A stretch of 64,000 bases of DNA from Diospyros lotus (taxonomy: Eukaryota; Streptophyta; Magnoliopsida; Ericales; Ebenaceae), in the NCBI RefSeq assembly GCF_014633365.1, contig NC_068345.1, positions 9,308,058 through 9,372,057 on the forward strand, in the 5' to 3' direction. Within the stretch, counting starts at the first letter, position 1; every line of letters starts with the position of its first letter. Shown here one piece after another: positions 46,301 through 57,003 of the stretch. The notes beneath the pieces are model-generated. The model had not been told where the DNA came from, searched no databases, and saw only the letters and a program-made list of their open reading frames with translations. The translations under genes and the position numbers were made by a program.

Positions 46301-47295
46301 TACTTGATCCTTTAGAATCATTAAAACAAATAGTAGTTAATTATACGCTAAAATTAACATTTCATGTACTTATGAACTTACTATATTTATATATGTTTAT
46401 TTGAATATCCTAAATAATAAATTAATTTTTTTTATCATAAATACTTAATTGATGTTGAATAGATTTAACTAATATCATTAAATATTAAAGATACATTAAT
46501 CTATCTATAATATTTCAAATTTATATTATATTTTTTTTTGGTTAAACTACTCCATAAAACATACACCACATTTGTATATTATAAAACTCTATAAATAAAA
46601 TAATTTTAAAACATATCATTTGTAATTTTACATAAAAAATTAAAAATTTATCGTTACACAAAATTTAAACTTAAAACTTCTAACATACATTTAACTTGAA
46701 ACTTGAAACTTAAAATTTACTACTATTATCATTTTACTTGAAAGTTGAAAGTTAAAATTGACTACTACTATGCATTTAACTTGAAACTTCCTATAATACC
46801 CCAACTTATTTTTATTTCATACATGATTCTAAATATATTTTTTACTACTAAGAGACTGGAGATATTTCTGTTATAGGTTGTATAAGATGACTAATATTAG
46901 AGAATCAATTATATTATTTTTTAATGTGCAAACAAATTTATTTTACTGTTAAACTAAAGCCCAATTTTTAAACTAAGCCCAATTTAAACTAAATCAATTA
47001 TATTATTATTTTATTATTAAACTAAAGCCCAATTTAAAATTTATTTCTTTCTCTTCTATCTAAAGTCTAATTTTTTTGGGTCTTATTTTTTAGAAGCAAC
47101 AATGGAGTCAAGCCCATATGACATTAGAAGCCACTAGGGCTCCCATATTTCTTCCCCCCCCCCCCTCTTGCTCTTTTCGTCAATCTCTCTCTCTCTCTTT
47201 CAAGAATGTTTCTGTAAACAATCGATTTTCAACATAGATTCATGATATATATACGTATAATTGGGCAGTTGGGTTTGGCTAGAAGTTTAAGATTA
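46301..47295. other. CACTA interior, AT-rich, no gene
   Basis: Contains a short tandem repeat around 46660-46795 (CATTTAACTTGAAACTT units, about 48 bp, two to three copies), a C-run at 47153-47164 and a CT-rich run near 47185. No coding region recognised. Confidence 0.5.
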
Positions 47296-47676
47296 GATCT
47301 ATAGAGATTCAATCGTTAAATCTTGTTAGTTTTTGAATATGTTAGTCGATGAGAATAAGGGTGTCGGGTGGTTGACTCTGATCATCGGAAACCGTCAGCC
47401 ACGGTGGCCGATGGCTACTGGCAATGCATTTTTTAAATTCTGATCGAAAATTAAAACTTAGATCTACGACGATCTGACTGTCAGATTTGGTTAATATTTG
47501 GGTATTTTGGTCTATGAGAGTGAGGGAGTCAAGTAATAGTCTCAGATCACTGGAAAACGCCAGTCACAGTGGTTGGTGAGGACTGGCAATGCGTTTTCAA
47601 TTATGCCCGAAAATTTAAAATTACATCTACAAAAATTCAACTGTTAGATTTGCTTCATTTTTGAATATATTAACCT
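47296..47676. repeat. ~164-bp tandem repeat (2.3 units)
   Basis: Units begin AGATCTA at 47296 and 47460, with a third partial unit from 47624. Each holds a GTCAGATTTG/GTTAAATCTTG segment, TTTTGAATATGTTAGT or TTTGGGTATTTTGGT, then GATCATCGGAAACC or GATCACTGGAAAACG and GACTGGCAATGC. Related, more diverged units lie at 20383-20690. Confidence 0.8.
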
Positions 47677-47734
47677 CTTTACCTTGGCATTTCTAATGAT
47701 AGGCTCTGATGTGGAAATCAATGGTAGTTTCTGC

Positions 47735-47985
47735 TTCAACTTAAAAATCGATAGCCATATACCTTTTTTGCATTATTATAGGACTGAAGAAATAAATGAT
47801 ATAATTGCATTATTTGTATGAGAAGCCATATATATATGATAAGTTCAATCCCATGGAAAAAGAGATTAATTTTATTTTTATTTTTGATGTGTAGATGAAT
47901 TTTAATTATGCCTTGAGACGAGGAAATTTGATAGAGGAGAGAGGGGGAGTAACTGGAAAAGACCCAAAAAGAAAAAGTAGGGAGT
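47735..47985. repeat. Duplicate of 37070-37375
   Basis: The collinear partner of 37070-37375 within the CACTA. It continues rightwards into GGGCCATATTGGGC, which the other copy lacks. Confidence 0.75.
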
Positions 47986-49171
47986 GGGCCATATTGGGCT
48001 AGAACCGTTGGACCGGCCGATAAACTGTTTGTTGCTGCCAATTGCCATATCTCTCTACGTGGTCCCCTGATTCATAGGAGGATATATACACTTGACCTCT
48101 TATTACCGTTCGATTATCAACGAGAGAGGAGGGAAGCTTTTTTGCAGGTACGCCTTCGAGGAGTTTCCTATTCCTTCATTTCTTCCTTGCTTATTTGGAA
48201 AAATGATTAATTTGTTTCATGGATATGGTATGCAGCTCCTCTCCTTTCATCAAATTAATTAGAATTAGAGATGCAAGCCAATACTTACAAGTATATATAT
48301 ATATATTTTTTTTTCATAAGAATGCATGTAAAATGATCATTTTCTTACTTTAAAAACAAGGAGTCTCATCCATTTCAAACAATTTCAAGAGCAGAGTTTG
48401 ATGTCTAATACGTGTGAGACCCTAATTATCTTCTCGGACGCAATGCTTTTGCTTTGTGACATCTTTGATTTATCATTTCCTCCTTGTGTTGTTTGTGGAA
48501 TTCCTACATCGAACAAGTCTATGAAACACATGCATATCTTTAATGCTTTACGTGTAATCCTAATCTTTTAGGTTATAGAATTTTATTTGGAAGAGGAAAT
48601 GTTCCGGCACGAGTCGGGTAGTTTTATATATCAAAATCTGCTCATTTGAATTCGGCAGATTCATTTGCAAATTTTATTTAAATATTTTAATATAATTTAA
48701 TTTAAGGTGTATTTGATTGCATTATCTAGAATTTAATTCTAGGTAATGATTGCCTAGAAAATAAAAACCACCTCACTCTCTTAGAAAATAAATTCCATGA
48801 AAAGAAGTTTTAAATACTTGTACCATACACATTTTTTCGTAGAAAAACTAAGAGTGTTTGATTGCTTCTATAGAAAATATGTATAATAATTACACATTTT
48901 TATGGTAAATGTGTGCAATCAAACACACTCTTAGTTATCTTCAATTCCATAATATTGAATTCATAAAATTGAAATGAATGTTTTTTTATTTTTATTCCAC
49001 ACAATAAAATTTATATTTGGATGAACTCTATAAGATTCGTTTATTTTGAAATAGGCTATTAGGGGGAATTAGGAGAACCAGAGGATCTAAGATATTTTTT
49101 TTTTCTCTTACTTGTATTTCATATATGTTTTAATGATTGGGCAGTTAATTTGAACTTTTTGTTTCTTCTAG
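47986..49171. other. CACTA interior leading into a captured gene piece
   Basis: AT-rich intron-like sequence. Around 48010-48170 the composition is more balanced, with a TATA-like GGATATATACAC and GATTATCAACGAGAGAGGAG, which could be a captured promoter or leader. The end TTTGTTTCTTCTAG (49158-49171) looks like a splice acceptor for the kinase fragment that follows. Confidence 0.35.
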
Positions 49172-49470
49172 GCAGTGGCAATTAAGAAGATCAACAATGC
49201 AGCTCCTTTCACTGTAGGATGAAAATAATTTTCTTGAAGCTGTTTAAAATATGTCACGGTTGAGGCACCCTAATATTATTTCACTAGTAGGCTACTGAGC
49301 GGAGCATGGCCAACGTCTTTTGGTTTATAATCATATTGGAAATGAGAGCTTGCATGATATGCTACATTTTGCTGATGAAAGAAGCAAGATGCAAGATGCT
49401 GACATGGAATGCCTGTGTTAGAGTCACACTTGGCATTGCTGGAGCTTTAGAGTATGTTATAAATTTTAGA
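49172..49470 (+). pseudogene. STRUBBELIG-receptor-family kinase fragment captured by the CACTA
   Basis: The exon after an acceptor-like TTCTAG reads AVAIKKINNAA (kinase lysine region), then in the next frame ENNFLEAV, MSRLRHPNIISLVGY, AEHGQRLLVYNHIGN and SLHDMLHFADERSK, and in a third frame LTWNACVRVTLG and GALEY. The HPNI...L.GYCAEHGQ, LHDMLHF and LTWN.RV...G.A.ALEYLH series is characteristic of the SRF kinases (atypical LRR-V receptor kinases). Two or more frameshifts and three stops break it, and only the N-lobe to the helix D/E region is present. An intron-like flank upstream shows it was copied from genomic DNA. Confidence 0.8.
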
Positions 49471-49639
49471 TTGTAGCGCTTTCTATATAGATCTATTCAT
49501 GGATGATATTAATATTATTACTATTGTATATTTAACATGAATGATATTTATTATGATGAATGTATATTGTGGCATGATTTTTAATTTAGTTCGTTTGTTT
49601 TGTTACATGGGTGCATATATATATATATACTGTCTATCA

Positions 49640-49838
49640 GGTTTAATTTTGAAAGAAAATGAATTTTATTTTTTCAATTTAATTTTAATTTGAGACAAAA
49701 AAAAATTGTATAAAAAATTCGTTTCAAATTAAAGATAGAAAAAATTTGCCTCAAAATCTATTTCAAATTAGAGACTAAAAAAATTAATCTCAAAATCAAT
49801 CCCAAATTACAGACAGGAAAATTCGTCTCAAAATCTTT
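49640..49838. repeat. CACTA right subterminal repeats
   Basis: Repeated TTTGAGAC / GTCTCAAAAT motifs in reverse orientation relative to 34890-35040. They stop at ATTCGTCTCAAAATC without the terminal GTAGTG; chromovirus RT sequence begins at about 49839. Confidence 0.75.
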
Positions 49839-50480
49839 TCATCCATCTAGACGCATCATTTGCTCACACGATGTCTCAAGAACATGATCTCCTTCCGAGC
49901 AAACTCACATTTTTCCTTATTTGCAAAGAGCTGGTGTTCCCTAAGTCGAGAGAACACATTCCTCAAGTGCAACAAATGATCCTCTAGAGTCTCGCTATAG
50001 ATCACAATACCATCAAGATACACGACAACAAACTAACCTATATATTTATTAAGAACATCATTCATCAAGTTACAAAAGGTAGTTGGGGCATTGGTTAAGC
50101 CAAAATGCATAACTAGAAACTCATAGGCCCTATACTTGGTTACACAAGTAGTTTTCCCCTAATCCCTCTCAGTTATTCGTACTTGCTAGAATCCCGAACG
50201 CAAATCCAGCTTGGTGAATAAGGTGGCCCTTACCAACCTATCAAATAACTCTACCATCAGCGGAATAAGATACTTGTTCTTGATGGTCACATTGTTGAGG
50301 GCCTTGTAATCCACACATATCCGAAGGGACTCGTTCTGCTTCTTTTGAAAAAGCACAGGGGCTCCATAGGGCGCTTTTGACGATTGGATCAAGCCTGCAT
50401 CCAGCAAATCCATCAGTTACTTTCTCAACTCGGCTAACTCTGGTGGTGCTATCTTGTAGGGAGCTTTAGCTGAAGGTCGT
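49839..50480 (-). pseudogene. Chromovirus reverse transcriptase, partial, with a mutated active site
   Basis: The open part 50186-50413 has YGAPVLFQKKQNESLRICVDY and the FTKLDLRSGF palm start. The continuation to 49839 has the active-site strand, which reads YLDG (about 50000-50011) where active elements have YLDD, then ETLEDHLLHL and CEFARKEIMFL. The frame ends at the CACTA junction, so the C-terminal RT and most of RNase H are absent here. Enzymatically dead. Confidence 0.85.
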
Positions 50481-50732
50481 ATACCAAGCTATAAGTCAAT
50501 GTGATGATCAGTTGGCCTCCTAGGTGGCAAGGCCTTTTACAGCTCGGGTGGCTTGACATCTGCATACTCAGCTAATATGTCTGCCACCATATCTGGGACT
50601 TCTACCCACTGATCTGACTTCATATCTATCAATGCTGCCAAATGTCGTTTCCCCCCTCTTGAGGCTTTGTTCGACCTGGATGGCAGAGAGCATGCTGCTC
50701 TTGCCCTTATCTTGGAACTTATTAAATACCGT

Positions 50733-51131
50733 TTATCGTACAAAGCATGGTTGCAACTCATCATAAATCATAATACCTCCAAGGTGAATCATGGACGCTG
50801 CCTTAACTAGCGTGAGGAAGTCTACCCCAATGATAATGTCAAAGTCGTCCAACTGTACCACTATGAAGGGCAACGTCCCCCTCCATGGACCAACAGAAAC
50901 AACAACTTCTGGAGCTAAGCCCAACACACCTTGAACTGCAAAATTAATTGCCTTAATGCTGTTTTGGCATGGCTCAACCTGCAGCCCCAATGCCATCGCT
51001 AATCGTGCTGCCATAAAGTTATGTGAGGCCCCATTATCCACCAATGCACAACTATCTTCTCCATTCAAGACTACATGCACACGGATTAAGCCACTAATTG
51101 GAGTTGAGGCTTGGATTGCACCAACTAACAC
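50733..51131 (-). pseudogene. Chromovirus aspartic protease domain
   Basis: CALVDNGASHNFMAARLA marks the active-site region, but the Asp-Ser/Thr-Gly triad reads Asp-Asn-Gly. FDIIIGVDFL and GGIMIYD follow as expected for the second lobe. It lies between the gag zinc knuckle and RT in one minus-strand order. Confidence 0.85.
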
Positions 51132-51149
51132 CTAGGGGGCTTTACCCGA

Positions 51150-52014
51150 ACTTGCTCCTCCTCAGCATCATCACTCGAGCCTTGCTTCCCATCAGCAATC
51201 AAGGGATTCGACCGTTCCCACCTTGGACACTCGCGTGCCCTCTGCGGCCCATCCTATATGAAGCACCCGTTTGCCTTGGGTTTGCATGCTTCGTCTACCA
51301 CGATTTTGTCTTTGCCTTTAATAGTGCTCTTATGTTTTGACTTGCGGTTATCCTTCTTCTTTCCTTTGTCCTTTATCTTGCCACTACAACACTGTTTGTG
51401 GCTTTCAGGACTCGAAGGTCAATAAGGGCATCTACTGCAGCCATTATCAAAGGTAGGTTCTTCACATCTTGTCTCCTCAACTTTGTTTGGGCCTTCACCT
51501 GGAGACCAAACATGAAGTTAAATAGCCTATCCTCCTCCGACATCTTGTCAATGTCCAACATCAAAGAGCTAAAGTGCTTGACATATTCCCACACAAAACC
51601 TATCTGTTTTAGCCTTTTTAACCCCTCACGAGCTAGCCACAAGCCATGGGAAGGCAGAAATTGGGCTTTGAGCTCTGCCTTGAGTTCTTCCCATGTTTGA
51701 ATCTGTGGCTTATCCTTGTCATTAGCAAAAACTCGGGTACACCACCAGAGCTTAGTGTCACCAGCTAGGAACATACTTATGAGATCCACCTTCTTGCCCT
51801 CTAGTATGCGTGCAATTTTGAAATACTGCTCCATGTCCCATAGAAAATTCTCGAGAGCCTTCGATTCTCGCACACCCATGAAGGCCTTTGGCTCAGGCAC
51901 CTTTAGCTTAGGGGTCGCCTCACCACCACTAGAGGGTGTGCTTAACATGGCTCGCTTGAGCAAGGCAATGTTACCTTCTAGCATGGCAATCTGATCCTTC
52001 AAGGCTGCCCCCAT
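51150..52014 (-). pseudogene. Chromovirus gag
   Basis: Capsid domain in 51373-52014: PKAFMGVRESKALENFLWDM, then LAGDTKLWW and FLPSHGLWLAREGLKRLKQ, the plant retrotrans_gag pattern. A zinc knuckle follows at about 51230-51260 (CFI, stop, DGPQRAREC), where the second metal-binding Cys position is a TAG stop. The start Met at 52014 is the first in the frame; a true start farther right is possible. Confidence 0.85.
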
Positions 52015-52298
52015 GCCTCTGCCTGCAAGCTCAAGTCTGCCTCAAGCTCAACAATCTTGGCTGCCAGCGTTTCCTCCCAAGCCATAGTCTGATCCTCCAA
52101 GGAAATGCAAAGTTCGTCCACTAGAGACTGCAAATTCTCTATGGACATGGCTACAATAGCTATCTTTTAGGCCAACGAGATCTCATCAGTAGGGTCCCTT
52201 TCGCCCACATGAGCTTCCATATGAGAAACTCGATCACGAACAACTTCGTTTCCATAACCCATTGATTTTACCCGCTTCTTTGCATAGCAACCAACCAT

Positions 52299-52310
52299 GC
52301 TCTAATACTA
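52299..52310 (-). other. Chromovirus primer-binding site (initiator tRNA-Met type)
   Basis: On the minus strand, right after the LTR, the sequence TAGTATTAGAGCATGG differs at two positions from the usual TGGTATCAGAGC site complementary to the 3' end of initiator tRNA-Met. Confidence 0.7.
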
Positions 52311-52313
52311 ATT

Positions 52314-53170
52314 TGTCACAAGACTAGCCTTGAATTTTGGTCAATAACCTTGTGATGGCTAAGTTCACCCACTTAGATCAGCCAACAACCCGATGGGGTT
52401 TATGCATAATATAAATGGAAGCACACACAAAGAATACGAAAAAATCCCAACTTTATATTCAGATCCGAGAATACAAAGAATGGCTTGGGCATTGCTCCCT
52501 GAAAGCTACCAAAATCGCCCATAAAGCCACATATATATAAGCTACAAAGTTACAAGCGGTTATGCCCCATAATCGTCCCCTCAAACCCACAAGGGTTGCA
52601 TGCACCACGTGGGAAAACTATTTGTTGGGTCACATGGCTCATGAGGTCGACACCTGTCGCAACTGCCTCGGCCATGCCATGCGTGTACAGGGCTTTCGTG
52701 AGCGTGCATTGTGCGGACATGCCCCACATATTGTGGGAGTGGGCGGGTCACGCCTGCGTAGTGCTGTAACCGTTCCCACTTGTTGGTCTTGCCTCCTACC
52801 AAGGCTATGTGGATTGCCCCCGTGTCTTGCACATCTAGACCAACTTATTAGTCCGTCAATGTGCCCCGCCTTTCTTGGCTTGCGTGGTTGCCCTGTGGCC
52901 TCTGTCGCGCTTAGTCGGGTTTAACTGCATTCATGCGCACTAGCCATGCCAACCGTCACCTCGTGTGCAGATGCCTTAGCCATGGAGGTCCATTCCCCGG
53001 CACATTGTCGCATTCCCTCACATGCTTGCTGCCATCTTGGCATGGCGACCCTATGCCATCCAACACTTGAGTTTGTCATTCACCCATATCCTGCCTTGAC
53101 ACGCCACCCTTGTGCCACGATGTTTCACCGGAGCCAGGCAACTTTAGGTGAGCTTGCCAAAGACGTCACA
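52314..53170 (-). repeat. 5' LTR of the chromovirus
   Basis: In plus orientation it runs from TGTCACAAGACTAGCC to AAAGACGTCACA and is similar throughout to 32260-33098. The outer flank is ACTAG. Both LTRs hold GC-rich, TGCCC-rich blocks whose open frames are not genes. Confidence 0.93.
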
Positions 53171-53175
53171 ACTAG

Positions 53176-54498
53176 CCACCAAGAGATCCAACGAAGTAAT
53201 AATAATATATATAAAAGGATTAATGGACTATCCACCAAGAGATATAATAATAATATATAATTAGCAGGCTCGACAAAAGGTATAGGTCACTAAAGCCTAT
53301 ACCTAGAGCCCCAAAAAAATAAAACTCAAAGTAATTAATTATTTAAAATTTATTATTTTTATTTTTTTAATATACAAAATCACTTATTTTATTTTATGTA
53401 AATTTTTACTTGAATTTATGTTTTATTTATTTTGTTATTCTATTTGGATGAAGAGACCCTTAACTTTCTAAGTTTACGAATTATTTTTTAATATTAAGCA
53501 ATAAATAGTGATGTGTTATTTAGACGAGAAGGTCCATTAACTCTTTAAATCTATAGATCATTTTTTAATATTAGACAATAAATAATAATGTGTAAACCAG
53601 TAATGTAATGAAAAAAAAGAAGATAAGAAGTAGTATTATTTTAAGAGGACAATTTGATACAACGATTATTTAGATAATAAAAATTTTGTCTAGAAAATCT
53701 GCATTAGAGGAAAAAAAATAAATTAGTGACTTTTTTACAAGATTTAGTTGTGAACTCTTTACATTTTTTGTTTATTTAACTTTTATATTTTTATATTTTT
53801 TTTCTCTTGTCTATATTGCCAATTAAAAAAGATTTAGTTTCTAAATTTAACTAGTGATTTTACATCTCAAAAAGCAAACAAAGCAAATTTTAAATATTTT
53901 TTAATATTTATTTATATTATTAAAGTGCAACCAAAGTAACTACTAGTTAAGGCCACAAATATTTTTAAGCATGCCCTGATAATTAGAGACATGACTCATG
54001 TGTATGTATATATAAATTAAAAATTATATTAATAATTAAAGTTTGATTATTTAATTTTTTAAATAATTATTTTGCAAAGATGAGTTTGAGTATAGTAATA
54101 TATATAATTGGTTTTAAACTAATTTTATGTTAGATGAGATTGTAAGTTTAAATTTTATTCACATAATGGATTTTATGTTTTTAATAAAATACTTAAAGAA
54201 TATTTAAAAATTACTTTATTAATAAAATTTTCATACACAAAAATGGTGTATTAACTATTTTTATTAATAAAATAATTAAAGAATATTTAACTATTTTGGT
54301 AAGTGATTATTTGTCACGTGTATTAAAAGAACATGTTTTTAATAGTACTAATAATATTATTATGATTTTATGACCTTTTTAAATATAAAAACTCATTATA
54401 AAGAATTATAAAATATTATTATAAGCACAATAATCTTCGTATTGTTACTTTATTTAATTTGGTCGCCATACTTGATTGCATTTGTTCGGTCTCACTCC
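53176..54498. other. 3' flank of LRR-RLK copy B, AT-rich, with a dispersed repeat
   Basis: 53270-53990 starts with TAAAGCCTATACCTAGAGCCCC and ends near AAGGCCACAAATATTTTTAAGC. The end resembles 57967-58110 (TTATTTATATTATTAAAG...GCCATAAATACAG), so a dispersed repeat family occurs both here and in intron 2. No gene is seen before the stop codon at 54499. Confidence 0.5.
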
Positions 54499-54866
54499 TC
54501 AAAGAGTGTTGCCTTCTCTAACATTTGAGAGAAAGCCGAGTCTGATTTTGTGAAGTGTAGCCACAACGTCCTTCATGTTGATCCTCTCCCTGGGCAGATC
54601 CTTCACACAATCCATGGCCAATTGCATGACAGATGACACGCAAAGCTCCTTTGCAGACAAATGTGGATCTTCTTGTTCAATCAAACTGGCATCCATGGCT
54701 TCAAGCATTGAGCCCCCATTCAGTGATTGATTCACCCAAGACTTGAGGTTCATTTCTTCAGCAAACATTTCATCCGTGGGCTTCTTCCTTGTGAATACTT
54801 CCATCAACATGACTCCATAGCTGTAGACATCACCGCTTGTGGATACCATTCCTTCCGTTCCATACT
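54499..54866 (-). CDS. LRR receptor-like kinase copy B, exon 4 (kinase C-lobe)
   Basis: 368 bp, from acceptor TGAGTAG|AG to TGA at 54499-54501. It completes the split Glu of the APE motif (MAP|E), continues YGTEGMVSTSGDVYSYGVMLMEVF (helix F, invariant Asp) and TRKKPTDEMF, and ends in a helix bundle with CVKDLPRERINMKDVV. An exon break inside APE at this place is typical of LRR-XII kinases. The frame is intact, with no sign of decay. Confidence 0.9.
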
Positions 54867-55002
54867 CTACTCATATAATTAAGGATGTAAACTTGTCTTT
54901 GTAACGTCAATTAATCCAAAGCAAGTTAAGGATGGAAATGGAAACAGAGCAGATTGACAAGAAACAAGATAATGCAAATATGAAATGGGGAAGAAGCATT
55001 AC

Positions 55003-57003
55003 CCGGTGCCATGTATCCAACCGTAGCCAGGGTCTTGGTTAGTGCCATGTATTCTCCTTTGCCCAGAAGTTTGCCGATACCAAAGTCACTCACGTGGGCA
55101 ACCATATCTTCGTCTAGAAGGACGTTGCTCGGCTTCAGATCACAATGAATAATGGGCGTTGAATGGCCATGATGAAGAAATTCGACTGCTAATGCAATAT
55201 CGATCATCATGTTTAATCTCTGCAGGAAATCCAGAAAACAAGTGCCAGAATATAGCCACTTCTGAAGGCTCCCTTTGGGCATATTCTCCAAGACCAAGGC
55301 TTTGAAATCCACATTACTGCAGCTGGTAATGATTTTGACGAGGTTTCTATGGCGGATGTTGCACATTACTTCACATTCAGCATCGAAACTCTGGAGTGCT
55401 CCTTCTATTTGCAGGTTGAAGACCTTGATAGCGACGTTCATCCCATCCGACAGTGTTCCTTCATATACACGACCAAAACCTCCAATACCAAGTAGGTTGC
55501 TTTCACCGAACCCATTTGTTGCCCGGTAGAGTTCTTGATATGAGACCACTCTCCACTCAGCAGGGCGTGAATCTTCTGGAGTTTGTGATTGTGTTTTGAC
55601 TTTTCGATTTCTTAGCCAAACAAGTATGAGAACCGACACCACAAGAATTATAGATGCAAGTACAGGTAAAACGTATTTCAATACTGGCAGAACTGGTGCC
55701 CTGCGATGCTGAAGGCTTCTAGTTTTGCATGGTGGGACTTGCAATCTATGGGCACCACACAGTCCATAGTTGTGCATAAATAATTGAGCTGTGGAGTTTG
55801 CAAAAAGTCCTCCAGTGGGAATTTTTCCTTGCAATCTATTGAAGGACACATTTAAATACTGAAGATACCTGAGTGCCTCTAATGAGGTAGGAATGCCTCC
55901 AGATAAATTGTTATTAGAGAGATCCACAAATTCCAAGTTGATCAAGTTTCCCAGTGACTCAGGAATAGGCCCTTGTAGGTTATTATGTGCCAAGGAAAGA
56001 ATTTCTAATGTTTGTGCTCCTCCAATGGTACTTGGGATTTTGCCCGATAACTGATTCCAAGACAAGTCTAGTTGTGTTATTACGTTCATATGCTCAACAT
56101 CAAGTGGTATATAGCCACCAAGAGAATTTGAGGATAGATTTAAACCAACGAGATCTTTAAGGCTCCACAAGGTTGAAGGAATTGCAGAAGTCAAATTGTT
56201 GGAATCTAAGTAGATCCGTCTTAGGGATTTAAGTTCACCCAAGCATGAGGGTATCCGTCCGTAGAGCTTATTATCGCTTAGATACAAGTCTCCCAAATTA
56301 TTCAACTGACAAAAATCATTGGGCATGAATCCTTCCAGCTTATTGTGTTCAAGATACAAGCGTTCTAGGTGCTGCAACCTTCCAATTGTTCTTGGGATAA
56401 AGCCTGTCAATTCATTGCTATCTAAACTTATGCCCCCCAAGCTGCTCAAGTTACCAATGCCACTGGGAATCTCCCCCTTAAGTTTGCAATCAAATGCTTC
56501 CAAGTACAGAAGCGAAGTGGAGAGATTGCCAATTGAAGCAGGGATGATGCCATTGAATTGATTTAATGCTATTGCCAGAAATTTTAAACGTCCGCAATTT
56601 GCTAAAGATGTAAAAAACCTTAATTCAAGAGTAGAAGACTCCTTGGTCAGATTATTTCCAGAAAGATGGAGCCGCTCCAGGAGCCTTAGATTACCAACTG
56701 TATCGGGTATGGAGCCTCTAAATGAGTTGGCAACCATGACTAGGATGGTAAGCTTGGAGGCATTGCCAATAGAGCCTGGGATAATCCCACTGAGTTTATT
56801 ATAGCCTAGGTAAAGCTCTTCAAGATTGGGAAGCCTGAGGCCAAGGCTAGATGGAAGGTAACCTGAAAGCTGATTGTCAGCCAGGTCAATGAGTTTTGTT
56901 CTTGATGCGTTGAAGATTTGAAAGGGAATTGAGCCAGTTAAGCTTGCACCGCTAATGCTCCATCTCTCAAGATTAAGGGTACCAATTTCTTCTGGTAATG
57001 CAC
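55003..57003 (-). CDS. LRR receptor-like kinase copy B, exon 3 (LRRs, TM, kinase)
   Basis: 2001 bp, one open frame of 667 residues, from acceptor TTGGCAG|GT (57004-57005) to donor G|GTAATG (55003/55002). It encodes about 17 LRRs (from ALPEEIGTL to GKIPTGGLF), an LRR cap ending in LCGAHRLQVPPC, a membrane segment (LPVLASIILVVSVLILVWL) and a kinase: LGIGGFGRVYEG loop, VAIK, AECEV helix C, HCDLKPSNV catalytic loop, DFGIGK and the GYMAP start of the APE segment. The HCD form makes it a non-RD kinase, as in FLS2, EFR and Xa21, which sense microbial patterns at the plasma membrane. All catalytic residues are present. Ligand unknown. Confidence 0.93.

Larger units (their letters stand above)
34852..49838. 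mobile_element. CACTA (En/Spm-type) element inserted in the chromovirus
   Basis: The left terminus CACTACAATAAAAAAATAG at 34852 abuts chromovirus pol. It is followed by many subterminal copies of TTTGAGACGGAATTTT / CGTCTCAAATT (34890-35040). Reverse-oriented subterminal repeats of the same sequence (about 49680-49838) end at the other chromovirus half, but the last ~40 bp including GTAGTG are missing. No transposase was recognised, so it is non-autonomous. The interior holds duplicated terminal segments, a truncated gypsy LTR, three nested solo LTRs and a receptor-kinase fragment. Confidence 0.75.
32260..53170 (-). mobile_element. Complete but nested-into Ty3/gypsy chromovirus
   Basis: Two LTRs in the same orientation (32260-33098 and 52314-53170) bound gag, protease, RT, then integrase and chromodomain on the minus strand. 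Both outer flanks read ACTAG (32255-32259 and 53171-53175), a perfect 5-bp target duplication that proves both ends belong to one insertion. A primer site similar to the initiator tRNA-Met type lies inside the right LTR. The pol gene is split by a CACTA element and later insertions (34852-49838), which stretch the element to 20.9 kb. Protease and RT catalytic residues are mutated. Confidence 0.92.
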
